Source of the DNA: Thiomonas delicata
GTDB lineage: Bacteria > Pseudomonadota > Gammaproteobacteria > Burkholderiales > Burkholderiaceae_C
Length of the DNA stretch: 64,000 bases
NCBI RefSeq assembly: GCF_900088825.1
Contig: NZ_LT592170.1
Coordinates: forward strand, 1,620,109-1,684,108
Direction of reading: 5' to 3'
The position numbers and the translations under genes were made by a program. The notes below the pieces were generated by a model. The model was not told the origin of the DNA and did no database searches. It saw only the letters and a list, made by a program, of their open reading frames with translations. Within the stretch, counting starts at the first letter, position 1, and each line of letters begins with the position of its first letter. This document shows positions 39,301 through 47,028 of the stretch, in pieces.

Positions 39301-40308
39301 GGCCAGGGGCAATTGACGGCCAGTGGCAGCGCGAAGCTGGTGGGCGGCAAGCCGCAGGCGCAGCTCCAATTCACCGCGCAGCAGTTGCAGGTGCTCAACC
39401 GTCCGGACCGCCAGGCCGTGGTGAGCGGTACCGGCACCCTGAGCCTGCAAGGCCGTGCGATCAGCCTCGACGGCAAGCTCAAGGTGGACAGCGCCAACGT
39501 CGCGCTGCCGCGCGGCAGCGCGCCCAAGCTGGCCAGGGACGTCGTGGTCGTCGGGCGACAGGCGCAGACCCCTACCGCATCGCCCATGGCGCGCTACGCG
39601 GTGTCCGCTGCGGTGCAGGTGGATCTGGGGCGCGAGGTGCACATCACCGGCTATGGGCTGGATGCCGATCTTGGCGGCCGGCTCACGCTGCACGCCGCCA
39701 CGGGCAGCCCGCTTGCCGCCGCGGGCAGCATCGAGGTGCGTCAGGGCACCTACACCGCCTATGGCCAGACGCTGACGCTGGTGCAGGGCGGGACGGTGAA
39801 CTTCTCCGGCCCGATCGACAACCCAGGGCTGAATTTCGCCGCGCAGCGCAAGGATCTTCCGGTGCTGGTAGGCGTGCAGGTCACCGGCACGCTGCGCACG
39901 CCGGTGGTGACGCTGACCTCGACGCCGCCGATGCCTGACAGCGAAATCCTTTCCTGGCTGGTACTCGGCCAGGACCTCAACGCCGCCAACCCCGACAAGC
40001 TGGCCCTGCTGCAAACCGCGGCCGGCGCCTTGCTGGCTTCGGGACAGGGCGCTCCGGTCACCAGCCGCATCGCGAACAGCCTGGGCCTGAGCCAGCTCTC
40101 CTTCAGCGGCCAGGGCGGACTGCAGAACAGCATCGTCACCCTGGGCAAGCGCATCACCTCCAAACTCTCGGTGAGCGTGGAGCGGGGCCTGGGCACCACC
40201 GGCAACCTGTTCAACATCCGCTACGACTTCACCCGCCGCCTGTCGCTGCGCCTGCAGTCGGGCTCGGACAGCGCGGTCGACATGTTCTACACCTTCCGTT
40301 TCGATTGA
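36391..40308 (+). CDS. tamB: TamB, translocation/lipid-transport protein
   Basis: A 1305-residue AsmA-like/bridge protein. One N-terminal transmembrane helix (residues about 38-62, ALAWFLALLVLLAALLAAGLAWL) is followed by repeating beta-taco structure (RIDALHIGALRMGAP, LHLRWNPRALL and many similar). The conserved C-terminal DUF490 domain is recognised by VTLTSTPPMPDSEILSWLVLGQD and the terminal ISVERGLGTTGNLFNIRYDFTRRLSLRLQSG. Ends in FRFD. With TamA it spans the periplasm and moves phospholipids or assists autotransporters. It starts directly after the tamA stop. Confidence 0.95.
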   Translation: MADSDAPKPPAGGETARPPTSSHATPSPKVSLLRKLGRALAWFLALLVLLAALLAAGLAWLTSGPGLRWLASHPLEFGATHLEVEDVRGSLWGELRMGRLQVQSPRVDLDVRDLHLRWNPRALLAKPRLLDVQALSIGQLDVTLLPSPSSGPPALPQSLALPLGVRIDALHIGALRMGAPGALRSLGGLDASVQAGAQNLRLRVQATTPWGDGQARVDLGTTRPFALRGHVQAALRLRGETLLLTMQPSGSLQHLRLRGQASAVQAQAGFEARLAPFSSQPLREAHISANHVDPARIVKGAPSALLDLRLALQPSNAQDVRGSLSLRNAQPGAVNAGRLPLESLRAVLRLQPGRLRIDDLHAGLAGGGELVGGAQWDAPPAPGRSHAAGAAPSSPATAGGRFSLELQARNLDLRRIDSTLLATRLHGPLQLHGSLQRQELQARLEQPGWVVALRASRDGGRIDIAQARLQAQGGRLDASGTLDTRAPQRFDLKAALDHFDPSRFGAYPAATLNLDVQAQGDVQTRSARVKLNVRPSRWRGHVFSGQARGQVSPAGVRGLQAALLLGDNKLDAQGDFGHAGDSLQWRIDAPALREIDPAFAGRLQGRGTLSGTFAAPAGSFDLHAAKLEAPGRVRADALDASGRLQAGAQGRLDLQLKGHGITAGTFALQQAEVQAQGRLDAQRISLRLRNAELDLRAALQGGYTAAKGWQGTVEQLSNGGRYAVQLLGPAQLLLEKNHVEVRHARLRSGGGDLNLNHAVWNAGTLDTAGDARGIDPAYWLKLLGVDMHGVRSSLRFDAGWAIQAGSTLSGHLQVARSAGDLSLPTDPRLSLGLSNLRLQLRARADAVSATFDAAGSLLGSVHGEMQTRVERRGSAWGIAGTAPLVGAVRAELPGIAWAAPLLGPTAKLGGGLALDMKAAGSVASPELSGQLTGRGLALALPDEGLDLRGGVLDASFTGDSLRLTRFAAEGGQGQLTASGSAKLVGGKPQAQLQFTAQQLQVLNRPDRQAVVSGTGTLSLQGRAISLDGKLKVDSANVALPRGSAPKLARDVVVVGRQAQTPTASPMARYAVSAAVQVDLGREVHITGYGLDADLGGRLTLHAATGSPLAAAGSIEVRQGTYTAYGQTLTLVQGGTVNFSGPIDNPGLNFAAQRKDLPVLVGVQVTGTLRTPVVTLTSTPPMPDSEILSWLVLGQDLNAANPDKLALLQTAAGALLASGQGAPVTSRIANSLGLSQLSFSGQGGLQNSIVTLGKRITSKLSVSVERGLGTTGNLFNIRYDFTRRLSLRLQSGSDSAVDMFYTFRFD

Positions 40309-40414
40309 AGCCTGCTCGCGGCGCGGCGCGCCGGCCTCGCTGCGCCGCGGTGGCCGCGCTCCTACAATGCCGTTTTGATTTCAGCGCGCCCTCGCTTGGG
40401 GCGCAGCAAGCCGC

Positions 40415-41563
40415 ATGCCGCTATCCCCCATTGCCGAGATCGTCGCCGAGATGCAGGCCGGCCGCATGGTCATTCTCGTCGACGAGGAAGACCGCGAGAA
40501 CGAGGGCGACCTGGTGCTGGCCGCCCAGCATGTGACGCCCGAGGCCATCAACTTCATGGCCACGCATGCGCGCGGGCTCATTTGCCTGACGCTCACGCGC
40601 GCGCGCTGCGAGCGCATCGGGCTCAAGCCCATGGTGCAGCACAACGGGTCGTCGCACGGCACGGCCTTCACCGTGTCGATCGAGGCGGCCGAAGGCGTGA
40701 CCACCGGCATTTCCGCCGCCGACCGCGCCCGCACGGTCGCCGCGGCCGTGGCGCGCGATGCCAAACCCGCCGACATCGTGCAGCCGGGCCACGTGTTTCC
40801 GCTCATGGCCCAGGACGGCGGCGTGCTCATGCGCGCCGGCCATACCGAGGCGGGCTGCGATCTGGCGCAGATGGCGGGGCTGGAGCCGGCAGCGGTGATT
40901 TGCGAAATCATGAACGACGACGGCACCATGGCCCGCCTGCCCGACCTGGAGCGCTTCGCCGCGCGCCACGGTTTGAAGATCGGCACCATTGCCGATCTCA
41001 TCGAGCATCGCAGCCGCACCGAAAGCCTGATCGAGCGGGTGGACGCGCGCCCGATGCAGACGGCCTTCGGCCCGGTGCAGGCCATGCTCTACCGCGACCG
41101 CGCGGGCAGCGGCGCGCATCTGGCCCTGGTGCACGGCGCGCCTGCGCAGGCGCGCGAGCCGGTGCTGGTGCGGGTGCACGAGCCGCTGTCGGCGCTGGAT
41201 CTGCTCGACGCGCAGGCCACCACGCATTCCTGGAACCTGCAGCAGGCGCTGGCGCGTATCGTCCAGGCCGAGGCCGGCGTGGCCGTGCTGCTCAACGCCG
41301 GTGAAAGCGGCGCCGGGCTCATGCGGCACTTCGCGGCGCTGCATCAGCCGGCCGCGCCGCGCGGCGCGGCCGCCGCGTTGCGCACCTACGGCATCGGCGC
41401 GCAGATCCTGCGCGACCTGGGCGTGCGCCGCATGCGCCTGCTCGGCGCGCCGCGCAAGATGCCCAGCATGACCGGCTACGGGCTCGAGGTCGAGGGTTTC
41501 GAGCCGCCGCCGGCACACACCGGGCCGATCAGCGCAACCGGCACGTCTTCACGCTTTCTGTAG
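40415..41563 (+). CDS. ribBA: 3,4-dihydroxy-2-butanone-4-phosphate synthase with degenerate GTP cyclohydrolase II-like domain
   Basis: A 382-residue protein. The N-terminal DHBP synthase (about 1-205) is complete: VILVDEEDRENEGDLVLAAQ, THARGLICLTLT, HNGSSHGTAFTVSI and GHVFPLMAQDGGVLMRAGHTEAGCDLA. The C-terminal half aligns with GTP cyclohydrolase II but lacks the zinc Cys motif (normally HSECLTGD-x-FGS-x-RCDCG); here it reads VRVHEPLSALDLLDAQATTHSWN. So it should make DHBP but not open GTP. This matches RibBX-like proteins of betaproteobacteria; a separate RibA must exist elsewhere. Confidence 0.93.
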   Translation: MPLSPIAEIVAEMQAGRMVILVDEEDRENEGDLVLAAQHVTPEAINFMATHARGLICLTLTRARCERIGLKPMVQHNGSSHGTAFTVSIEAAEGVTTGISAADRARTVAAAVARDAKPADIVQPGHVFPLMAQDGGVLMRAGHTEAGCDLAQMAGLEPAAVICEIMNDDGTMARLPDLERFAARHGLKIGTIADLIEHRSRTESLIERVDARPMQTAFGPVQAMLYRDRAGSGAHLALVHGAPAQAREPVLVRVHEPLSALDLLDAQATTHSWNLQQALARIVQAEAGVAVLLNAGESGAGLMRHFAALHQPAAPRGAAAALRTYGIGAQILRDLGVRRMRLLGAPRKMPSMTGYGLEVEGFEPPPAHTGPISATGTSSRFL

Positions 41564-41605
41564 CAGGGCGCTCGCGCCCCGGCCGCCCAACCCATCAAGC
41601 CATCC

Positions 41606-42073
41606 ATGCAACAAGCCCGACACCGCGACAACACCGCCATGCTCAATGGCGCGGACCTGCGCATCGCCATCGTGCAGGCGCGCTTCAACGTGCATCTCAC
41701 CGACCGCATGGCCGAGGCCTGTCTGGACGAATTGCGCACCCTGGGCGTGCCGTCCGACGCCGTGCATCACGTCACCGTGCCGGGCGCGCTGGAAGTGCCG
41801 CAGGCGCTTTCCGCGCTGGCCGAGAGCGGCAGCTTCGACGCGCTCATCGCCCTGGGCTGCGTGATCCGTGGCGACACCTACCACTTCGAGCTGGTGTGCA
41901 ACACTTCCGCCGCCGGCGTGCAGCAGGTGGCGCTGGATTTCGGCCTGCCGGTGGCCAACGGCATCATCACCGTGGATACCGAAGAGCAGGCGATCTCCCG
42001 TACCGACAAGGGCGCCGAATGCGCCCGCGTCGCGGTGGAGATGGCCAATCTGCTGGCGGAGATCGGGGCATGA
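41606..42073 (+). CDS. ribH: 6,7-dimethyl-8-ribityllumazine synthase
   Basis: A 155-residue lumazine synthase. [41 protein letters not shown] and [18 protein letters not shown] (with the catalytic His) are the conserved blocks. It condenses DHBP with the pyrimidine intermediate to form the substrate of RibE. It is 42 bases after ribBA and 70 before nusB. Confidence 0.97.
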   Translation: MQQARHRDNTAMLNGADLRIAIVQARFNVHLTDRMAEACLDELRTLGVPSDAVHHVTVPGALEVPQALSALAESGSFDALIALGCVIRGDTYHFELVCNTSAAGVQQVALDFGLPVANGIITVDTEEQAISRTDKGAECARVAVEMANLLAEIGA

Positions 42074-42143
42074 GCGCCCCGCACGGCCGTTCCGAAGGGG
42101 CGCTCAGTCCCGCGGGGACCGCGCGCAGCGCGAGGGTGGTGCA

Positions 42144-42821
42144 ATGATCCAGGCCAACCCGAAGAGCGCGCGGCGCAAGTCGCGCGAACTGGCGCTGCAA
42201 GGCGTGTTCGAGTGGCTGGTGTCGGGCAGCGACGCCGGCGCCATCGAGGCTTTCCTGCACGAGCGCTATCCCACCATCAAGCTCGACACCGAGCACTTCC
42301 AGGCCGTGCTGCACGGCTGCATCCGCGATGCCGGCGCGCTCGACGCCGACATCCAGCCTTACCTGGATCGTCCCACGCGCGAGCTTTCCCCGGTGGAGCA
42401 CGCGCTGTTGCTGCTCGGCACCTACGAGCTCAAGGCCATGCTGGAAGTGCCCTACAAGGTCATCATCAACGAGGCCGTGGACCTGGCCAAGGTCTATGGC
42501 GGCACCGACGGTTTCAAGTACGTCAACGGCGTGCTCGACCGTCTGGCCGTGGTGCTGCGGCCCGACGAAACCGGCGACCGTCAGACGCCGCAACACTACC
42601 AGCCCGGCCTTGGCGGCATGCCGCCCAACCCCGCCGCCAAGATTCCCGTGAGCTTCAAGCCGCGCTCCACGCCGCGCCCGGGCGCCGAACGCGCCCCGCG
42701 CCGCACGGCCCCAAACCGCACCGCGGGCGCGGGCAGCGCGGCTCCCGAGGTCCCCGGCAAGGCCGAGGATGTCTGGGCCCGGCGCAAGCCCGCCGCGCGC
42801 CGCAAGCCGGATGAATCGTGA
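42144..42821 (+). CDS. nusB: transcription antitermination factor NusB with long basic tail
   Basis: A 225-residue protein. The NusB fold occupies residues about 5-150 (RRKSRELALQGVFEWL, SPVEHALLLLGTYEL, VPYKVIINEAVDLAKVYGGTDGFKYVNGVLDRLA). It binds boxA RNA with NusE during rRNA antitermination. After it comes an unusual tail of about 70 residues rich in Pro, Arg, Ala and Lys (FKPRSTPRPGAERAPRRTAP). Typical NusB has 140-175 residues. It lies in the ribH-nusB pair common across bacteria. Confidence 0.93.
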   Translation: MIQANPKSARRKSRELALQGVFEWLVSGSDAGAIEAFLHERYPTIKLDTEHFQAVLHGCIRDAGALDADIQPYLDRPTRELSPVEHALLLLGTYELKAMLEVPYKVIINEAVDLAKVYGGTDGFKYVNGVLDRLAVVLRPDETGDRQTPQHYQPGLGGMPPNPAAKIPVSFKPRSTPRPGAERAPRRTAPNRTAGAGSAAPEVPGKAEDVWARRKPAARRKPDES

Positions 42822-42838
42822 CCGGTGAGGGAGCAACC

Positions 42839-44065
42839 ATGAAACTCGCACGCCGCATTCAGGAGGTCGCGCCGTTCTACGTCATGGACGTGGTGCGTGC
42901 CGCCCGCGAGCAGGAAGCGCAGTGGCAGCGGCAGGGCCGCAACATGATCCACCTCAGCGTGGGCGAACCCGACTTCAGCGCGCCAGAACCAGTGGTGCAG
43001 GCGGGCATCGCCGCGTTGCGCGAAGGCCGCAGCGGCTACACCCTGGCGCCCGGTCTGCCCGCGCTGCGCGAGGCCATCGCCGCGCATTACCAGGCCAAGC
43101 ACGGCGTGCCTGTGGATCCGCGCCGGGTGTTCATCACCGCCGGTGCCTCGGGTGCGCTCACGCTCGCCTGCCTGCTGCTGGTGGAGCCGGGCGACGAGGT
43201 GTTGATGCCCGACCCCACCTACCCCTGCAACAAGAATTTCGTCGCCGCAGCCGGCGGCATTCCGCGCCTGCTGCCCACCACCGCGGCCACGCGCTTCCAG
43301 CCCACCGCGGCGCAGATCGACGCAGCTTGGGGGCCCGCCACGCGCGGCGTGCTGCTGGCCTCACCGTCCAACCCCACCGGCACGTCCATCGCGCCCGACG
43401 AGCTTGCCCGCATCGCCGCGGTGGTGCGCAAGCGGGGCGGCTTTCTGCTGGTCGACGAGATCTACCTCGAACTGGGGTTCGATCCCGCCTACGGCCGCAC
43501 GGCGCTGGCGCTGGACGACACCGTCATCAGCATCAACAGCTTCTCCAAGTATTTCCAGATGACGGGTTGGCGCCTGGGCTGGATGGTCGTGCCCGAAGAC
43601 CTGGTCGAGCCGCTCACCCGCCTGGCCGGCAATCTCTACATCTGCCCCAGTTCCCCGGCGCAGCACGCGGCGCTGGCCTGTTTCGCTCCGGAAACCCTGG
43701 CCGAAGCCGAACGCCGCCGCGCCGAATTCGCGCGCCGGCGCGACGTCATCGTGCCGGCCCTCGAGGTGCTGGGGCTGGACGTTCCGGTGCTGCCCGACGG
43801 CGCGTTCTACGTCTGGGTCGACTGCTCGCGCTACAGCCGCGACAGCTGGGATTTCTGTTTCGACGTCATGCGCGAAACCGGCGTGGTGCTGGTGCCCGGC
43901 AAGGACTTCGCCACCATCCAGCCCGAGCGCTGGTTTCGCCTGAGCTATGCCAACAGCGTTGAGAATCTGCGCGAAGCCGCCGACCGGCTCGGCGCGTACC
44001 TGCGGCCCCGGGAGCGGCAGGCAGACCCGGCGCGCCGGGCGATGGCCGATGAGCCGCTGGCCTGA
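42839..44065 (+). CDS. class I/II PLP-dependent aminotransferase
   Basis: A 408-residue fold-type I aminotransferase. MIHLSVGEPDFSAPEPV, GYTLAPGLPALREAIA, ASPSNPTGT, LLVDEIYLELGF (PLP-ring Asp) and SINSFSKYFQMTGWRLGW (Schiff-base Lys) are seen. It resembles aspartate/alanine-type transaminases of subgroup I; the substrate cannot be named. Start at 42839 is backed by GAGGGAG at 42827-42833; it begins 17 bases after nusB and is probably in the same operon. Confidence 0.9.
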   Translation: MKLARRIQEVAPFYVMDVVRAAREQEAQWQRQGRNMIHLSVGEPDFSAPEPVVQAGIAALREGRSGYTLAPGLPALREAIAAHYQAKHGVPVDPRRVFITAGASGALTLACLLLVEPGDEVLMPDPTYPCNKNFVAAAGGIPRLLPTTAATRFQPTAAQIDAAWGPATRGVLLASPSNPTGTSIAPDELARIAAVVRKRGGFLLVDEIYLELGFDPAYGRTALALDDTVISINSFSKYFQMTGWRLGWMVVPEDLVEPLTRLAGNLYICPSSPAQHAALACFAPETLAEAERRRAEFARRRDVIVPALEVLGLDVPVLPDGAFYVWVDCSRYSRDSWDFCFDVMRETGVVLVPGKDFATIQPERWFRLSYANSVENLREAADRLGAYLRPRERQADPARRAMADEPLA

Positions 44066-44098
44066 GCCTCGCGGCGTGGCGGCAGGCGTGGGCAGGCC

Positions 44099-45238
44099 TT
44101 ACTCGGGTCCGGCCACCCTGGCCCGCACGCGCCAGTCGGGACCGAAGGCCTGCATCTCCACGCGCTCCAGGCGCAAGGCCTGATCGACCGCGCTCAACGG
44201 GCCGAACGGCGCGATGCCCGCGCCCTGGCCGAGCAGCCTGGGGGCGAGGTAAAGCAGCAGCTCGTCGACCAGCCCCGCCGTGAACAGCGAGGCATTCAGC
44301 CGCGCGCCGGCCTCCACGTGCAGTTCGCCCACATTGCGCGCCGCCAAGGCGTGCATCAGCGCCGCAAGATCGGTCTTGCCCGGTTTGGCCGCATCCACCG
44401 GCAGGCCGATGATCTGCACGCCCAGCTCGCGCAGCAGCCGCGCGCGCGGCTCGGCCTCGTCGGCAGGCAAGGCGTGCGCCACCCACACCTTGTCGGGCTC
44501 GGTTTGCAGCAGACTGGCCGTGCGTGGCAACTCCAGGCGGCTGTCCACCACCACGCGTATCGGTTGGCGCGGGGTGGCGACGTGGCGCACGGTGAGCTGC
44601 GGGTCGTCGTCGCGCACGGTGCCGATGCCGGTGAGCACGGCGCAGGCGCGTGCGCGCCAGTGGTGGCCGTCGGCACGCGCCTCGGGACCGGTGATCCACT
44701 GGCTCTGCCCGTTGGGCAGTGCGGTGATGCCGTCGAGCGAGGCGGCGGCCTTCAGCCGCACCCAGGGTCTGCCGCGCTCGTGGCGCGAGAAAAAACCGAT
44801 GTTGAGCTCGCGCGCCTCGCGCTCCAGCAGGCCGCAGGCGGTGTCGATTCCGGCGGCAGCCAGCCGCGCCAGCCCGCCGCCGTTCACGCGCGGGTTGGGA
44901 TCGCGTGCGGCGGCCACCACGCGGCCCACTCCGGCCGCCACCAGCGCATCGGCACACGGAGGCGTGCGGCCGAAGTGGGCGCAGGGCTCCAGCGTGACGT
45001 AGACGGTGGCGCCGCGCAGCGCCTCGCCGCGGGCGCGGGCATCGTCGAGGGCGACGATTTCCGCATGGCGCTGCCCGGCGGCCTCGGTCGCGCCTTCGCC
45101 GATCACGCGCCCGCCCTGCGCGACGACGCAGCCCACGCGCGGGTTGGGGCTGGTGCGGTACATCGCGCCCTCCGCGAGCTGGAGGGCGCGGCGCATGAAG
45201 GGCGCATCGGCGGCATTGAAACCGGGTTCGGCGGACAT
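44099..45238 (-). CDS. ribD: bifunctional riboflavin deaminase-reductase
   Basis: A 379-residue protein. The N-terminal deaminase has HAEIVALDDAR and LEPCAHFGRTPPCADAL (zinc His and two Cys). The C-terminal reductase includes VRLKAAASLDGITALPNGQSQWITG, AVLTGIGTVRDDDPQLTVR and LHVEAGARLNASLFTAGLVDELLLYLAP. It performs the deamination and NADPH reduction steps between RibA and RibH. It follows nrdR on the minus strand (65-base gap), convergent with the aminotransferase. Confidence 0.96.
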   Translation of the reverse strand: MSAEPGFNAADAPFMRRALQLAEGAMYRTSPNPRVGCVVAQGGRVIGEGATEAAGQRHAEIVALDDARARGEALRGATVYVTLEPCAHFGRTPPCADALVAAGVGRVVAAARDPNPRVNGGGLARLAAAGIDTACGLLEREARELNIGFFSRHERGRPWVRLKAAASLDGITALPNGQSQWITGPEARADGHHWRARACAVLTGIGTVRDDDPQLTVRHVATPRQPIRVVVDSRLELPRTASLLQTEPDKVWVAHALPADEAEPRARLLRELGVQIIGLPVDAAKPGKTDLAALMHALAARNVGELHVEAGARLNASLFTAGLVDELLLYLAPRLLGQGAGIAPFGPLSAVDQALRLERVEMQAFGPDWRVRARVAGPE

Positions 45239-45303
45239 GGCGTCTGGAGGCTGGGGTTGAGGCGGCGCAGTCGCGCCGCAAGGATCATTTCGGGGCCGTC
45301 GAT

Positions 45304-45792
45304 TCAGGATTTTTTCCCGCGTGGCGCGCGGATCGTCTTGCCGCCGCGCGCCATTTCCTCCAGGATCTGCACGAACTGCGCCGGGTCCTTGAAGCTGCGG
45401 TAGACCGAGGCGAAGCGCACGTAGGCCACGTCGTCCAGGCGTTTGAGCTCGTCCATCACCCATTCGCCGATCTGGGCCGACTCCAGCTCGCGCGAGCCGG
45501 TCTGCAGCAGCCGTTCCTCGATGCGGCCAATGGCGGCGTCCACCGCATCCGCGCTCACCGGGCGCTTGCGCAGCGCCAGCGCCAGCGAGGCGGCCAGCTT
45601 GTCGCGTGAATAGTCGACCCGGCGGCCGTCTTTTTTCACCACGCCCGGAAAACTCACCTCGGCGCGTTCGTACGTGGTGAAGCGCTTGTCGCACCCCGCG
45701 CAGCGCCGCCTGCGCCGCAGGGCCTGCCCGTCTTCCACCTCGCGCGTTTCCACCACCTGGGTGTCGGGGTGCTGGCAGAAAGGGCATTTCAT
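45304..45792 (-). CDS. nrdR: NrdR transcriptional repressor of ribonucleotide reductase genes
   Basis: A 162-residue protein with an N-terminal zinc ribbon ([43 protein letters not shown]: four Cys) and an ATP-cone domain ([29 protein letters not shown]). It senses ATP/dATP and binds NrdR boxes before nrd operons. No nrd gene lies in the window. It is the probable first gene of an nrdR-ribD unit. Confidence 0.97.
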   Translation of the reverse strand: MKCPFCQHPDTQVVETREVEDGQALRRRRRCAGCDKRFTTYERAEVSFPGVVKKDGRRVDYSRDKLAASLALALRKRPVSADAVDAAIGRIEERLLQTGSRELESAQIGEWVMDELKRLDDVAYVRFASVYRSFKDPAQFVQILEEMARGGKTIRAPRGKKS

Positions 45793-45926
45793 GGCGTGTC
45801 CGCAGGAGGAGGTCAGCCGGCATTATTGCGGCCAGGAGAGGGATCGGCAAACGCAAGCACAACGGGGTGGGGCACGAAGTTTCTGCATGCGGCGGTCCAT
45901 TTGAACCGTTCATCGGCCAATCCATA

Positions 45927-45960
45927 CCTTTTGTCTTAAAAGATACAAAAGGAAATTAAT
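45927..45960 (+). promoter_or_regulatory. fimT operon promoter region with inverted repeat
   Basis: CCTTTTGT (45927-45934) is repeated inverted as ACAAAAGG (45945-45952) around a 10-nt AT-rich centre. Overlapping it, TTGTCT (45931-45936) and ATTAAT (45955-45960) could form a sigma-70 promoter with 18-bp spacing. The inverted repeat would then overlap the -35 and spacer, an operator-like position. Confidence 0.5.
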
Positions 45961-45979
45961 GATTGGCTAGGCTGCAGAC

Positions 45980-46501
45980 ATGAAAACTTTGCGTGGCATG
46001 ACCTTGGTCGAGCTTCTGGTCGCGGTGACTCTGGTGACCATTCTGCTGGTCGTTGGCATACCGTCTTATCAAGGTATCTCGACGGCCAACCGCATGGCTG
46101 GCGAGATGAACGCGCTTATCAGCGATTTGCAATATGCGCGAAGCGAGGCCGTCAAGCAGGGACAGACGGTAACCATCTGCGTTTCAAGCACGGGAAACAA
46201 CTGCAGCAATTCAGCCAACTGGGCCAGTGGTTGGATTGTCTTTTCTGATGCTGACGGCAGTCAGACCGTGAATTCGGGAGAACCGGTTTTGCGTGTGCAG
46301 CCAGCGCTTGGTTCCTTTGATTCACTGCAGAGCAATTCCTCGCCAACGATCAGAGCTGTGACATTCAACCGGAATGGATTCAGTAGCAATGCCGGCAGCA
46401 TCACACTGAACGACGGGGCAAGTTCGACGGATCGGCGCAAGTGTGCTGTGGTTTCCAGCGTCGGCTATGTGCAACTTCAAACTGGGGCAAGCTGCCCATG
46501 A
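45980..46501 (+). CDS. fimT: minor pilin FimT/FimU (GspH-like)
   Basis: A 173-residue prepilin. The leader MKTLRG is cut before MTLVELLVAVTLVTILLVVG, with Glu at position 5 of the mature protein. The GspH/FimT region (MNALISDLQYARSEAVKQGQTVTICVS) follows, with a Cys pair near the end (CAVV and a terminal CP). It belongs to the priming complex at the pilus tip. First gene of the operon; its stop overlaps pilV (ATGA). The operon as far as pilY1 is less GC-rich than its surroundings. Confidence 0.92.
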   Translation: MKTLRGMTLVELLVAVTLVTILLVVGIPSYQGISTANRMAGEMNALISDLQYARSEAVKQGQTVTICVSSTGNNCSNSANWASGWIVFSDADGSQTVNSGEPVLRVQPALGSFDSLQSNSSPTIRAVTFNRNGFSSNAGSITLNDGASSTDRRKCAVVSSVGYVQLQTGASCP

Positions 46502-47028
46502 AAACGTGCCATTTGCAGCCAGGCTTCAGCCTTATCGAGGTTTTGATCGCGCTCGTGGTCATCGCCATCGGTCTCTTGGGGATCGCTGGAATGCAGGCGC
46601 TCGCGATCAGCAATACCAGCACGGCAAGGCAGCGCAGTTTGGCCGCGATTCAGGCGGCCAGCATGGGATCAATGATGCGCGCCAACAGGGGCTACTGGGA
46701 GGCCGCATCGTCAATCGATGTGACGGCTACGGGGACGTCCTCAGGAACATCCTGGGCCACTACCTCATTGAGCGGCTCGTTGAGTGGTCAAGGGACTGAC
46801 TGCTCGGCATTCGCTTGCACCCCGGTTGAAATGGCCGCATACGACTTGCAAAGTTGGGGCTGGTACATCGCGCAGCAGCTGCCGAAGGGAGTAGGGCGGG
46901 TGCAATGTGCAGCAGGCGCACCTGTGAGCTGTCAGGTGAGTGTGTCGTGGGCTGAAAAAGCGGTTGCGCTGAATGCCGCGGCAGGCTCGTCGGCGATTCA
47001 AACTTATACCCTTGCGGTGCAGCCATGA
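46498..47028 (+). CDS. pilV: minor pilin PilV
   Basis: A 176-residue prepilin: MKTCHLQPG leader, then FSLIEVLIALVVIAIGLLGIAGMQ with Glu5, the PilV hallmark including GLLGIAGMQ. It contains several Cys and ends SAIQTYTLAVQP. It joins FimT, PilW and PilX in the tip complex. Coupled to fimT and to pilW through four-base overlaps. Confidence 0.93.
   Translation: MKTCHLQPGFSLIEVLIALVVIAIGLLGIAGMQALAISNTSTARQRSLAAIQAASMGSMMRANRGYWEAASSIDVTATGTSSGTSWATTSLSGSLSGQGTDCSAFACTPVEMAAYDLQSWGWYIAQQLPKGVGRVQCAAGAPVSCQVSVSWAEKAVALNAAAGSSAIQTYTLAVQP

Noticed and set aside
45961-45979. A sigma-54 promoter (TGGC with TGC) directly before fimT
   Set aside because: The spacing between the GG and GC elements is wrong and the site is too close to the ATG.
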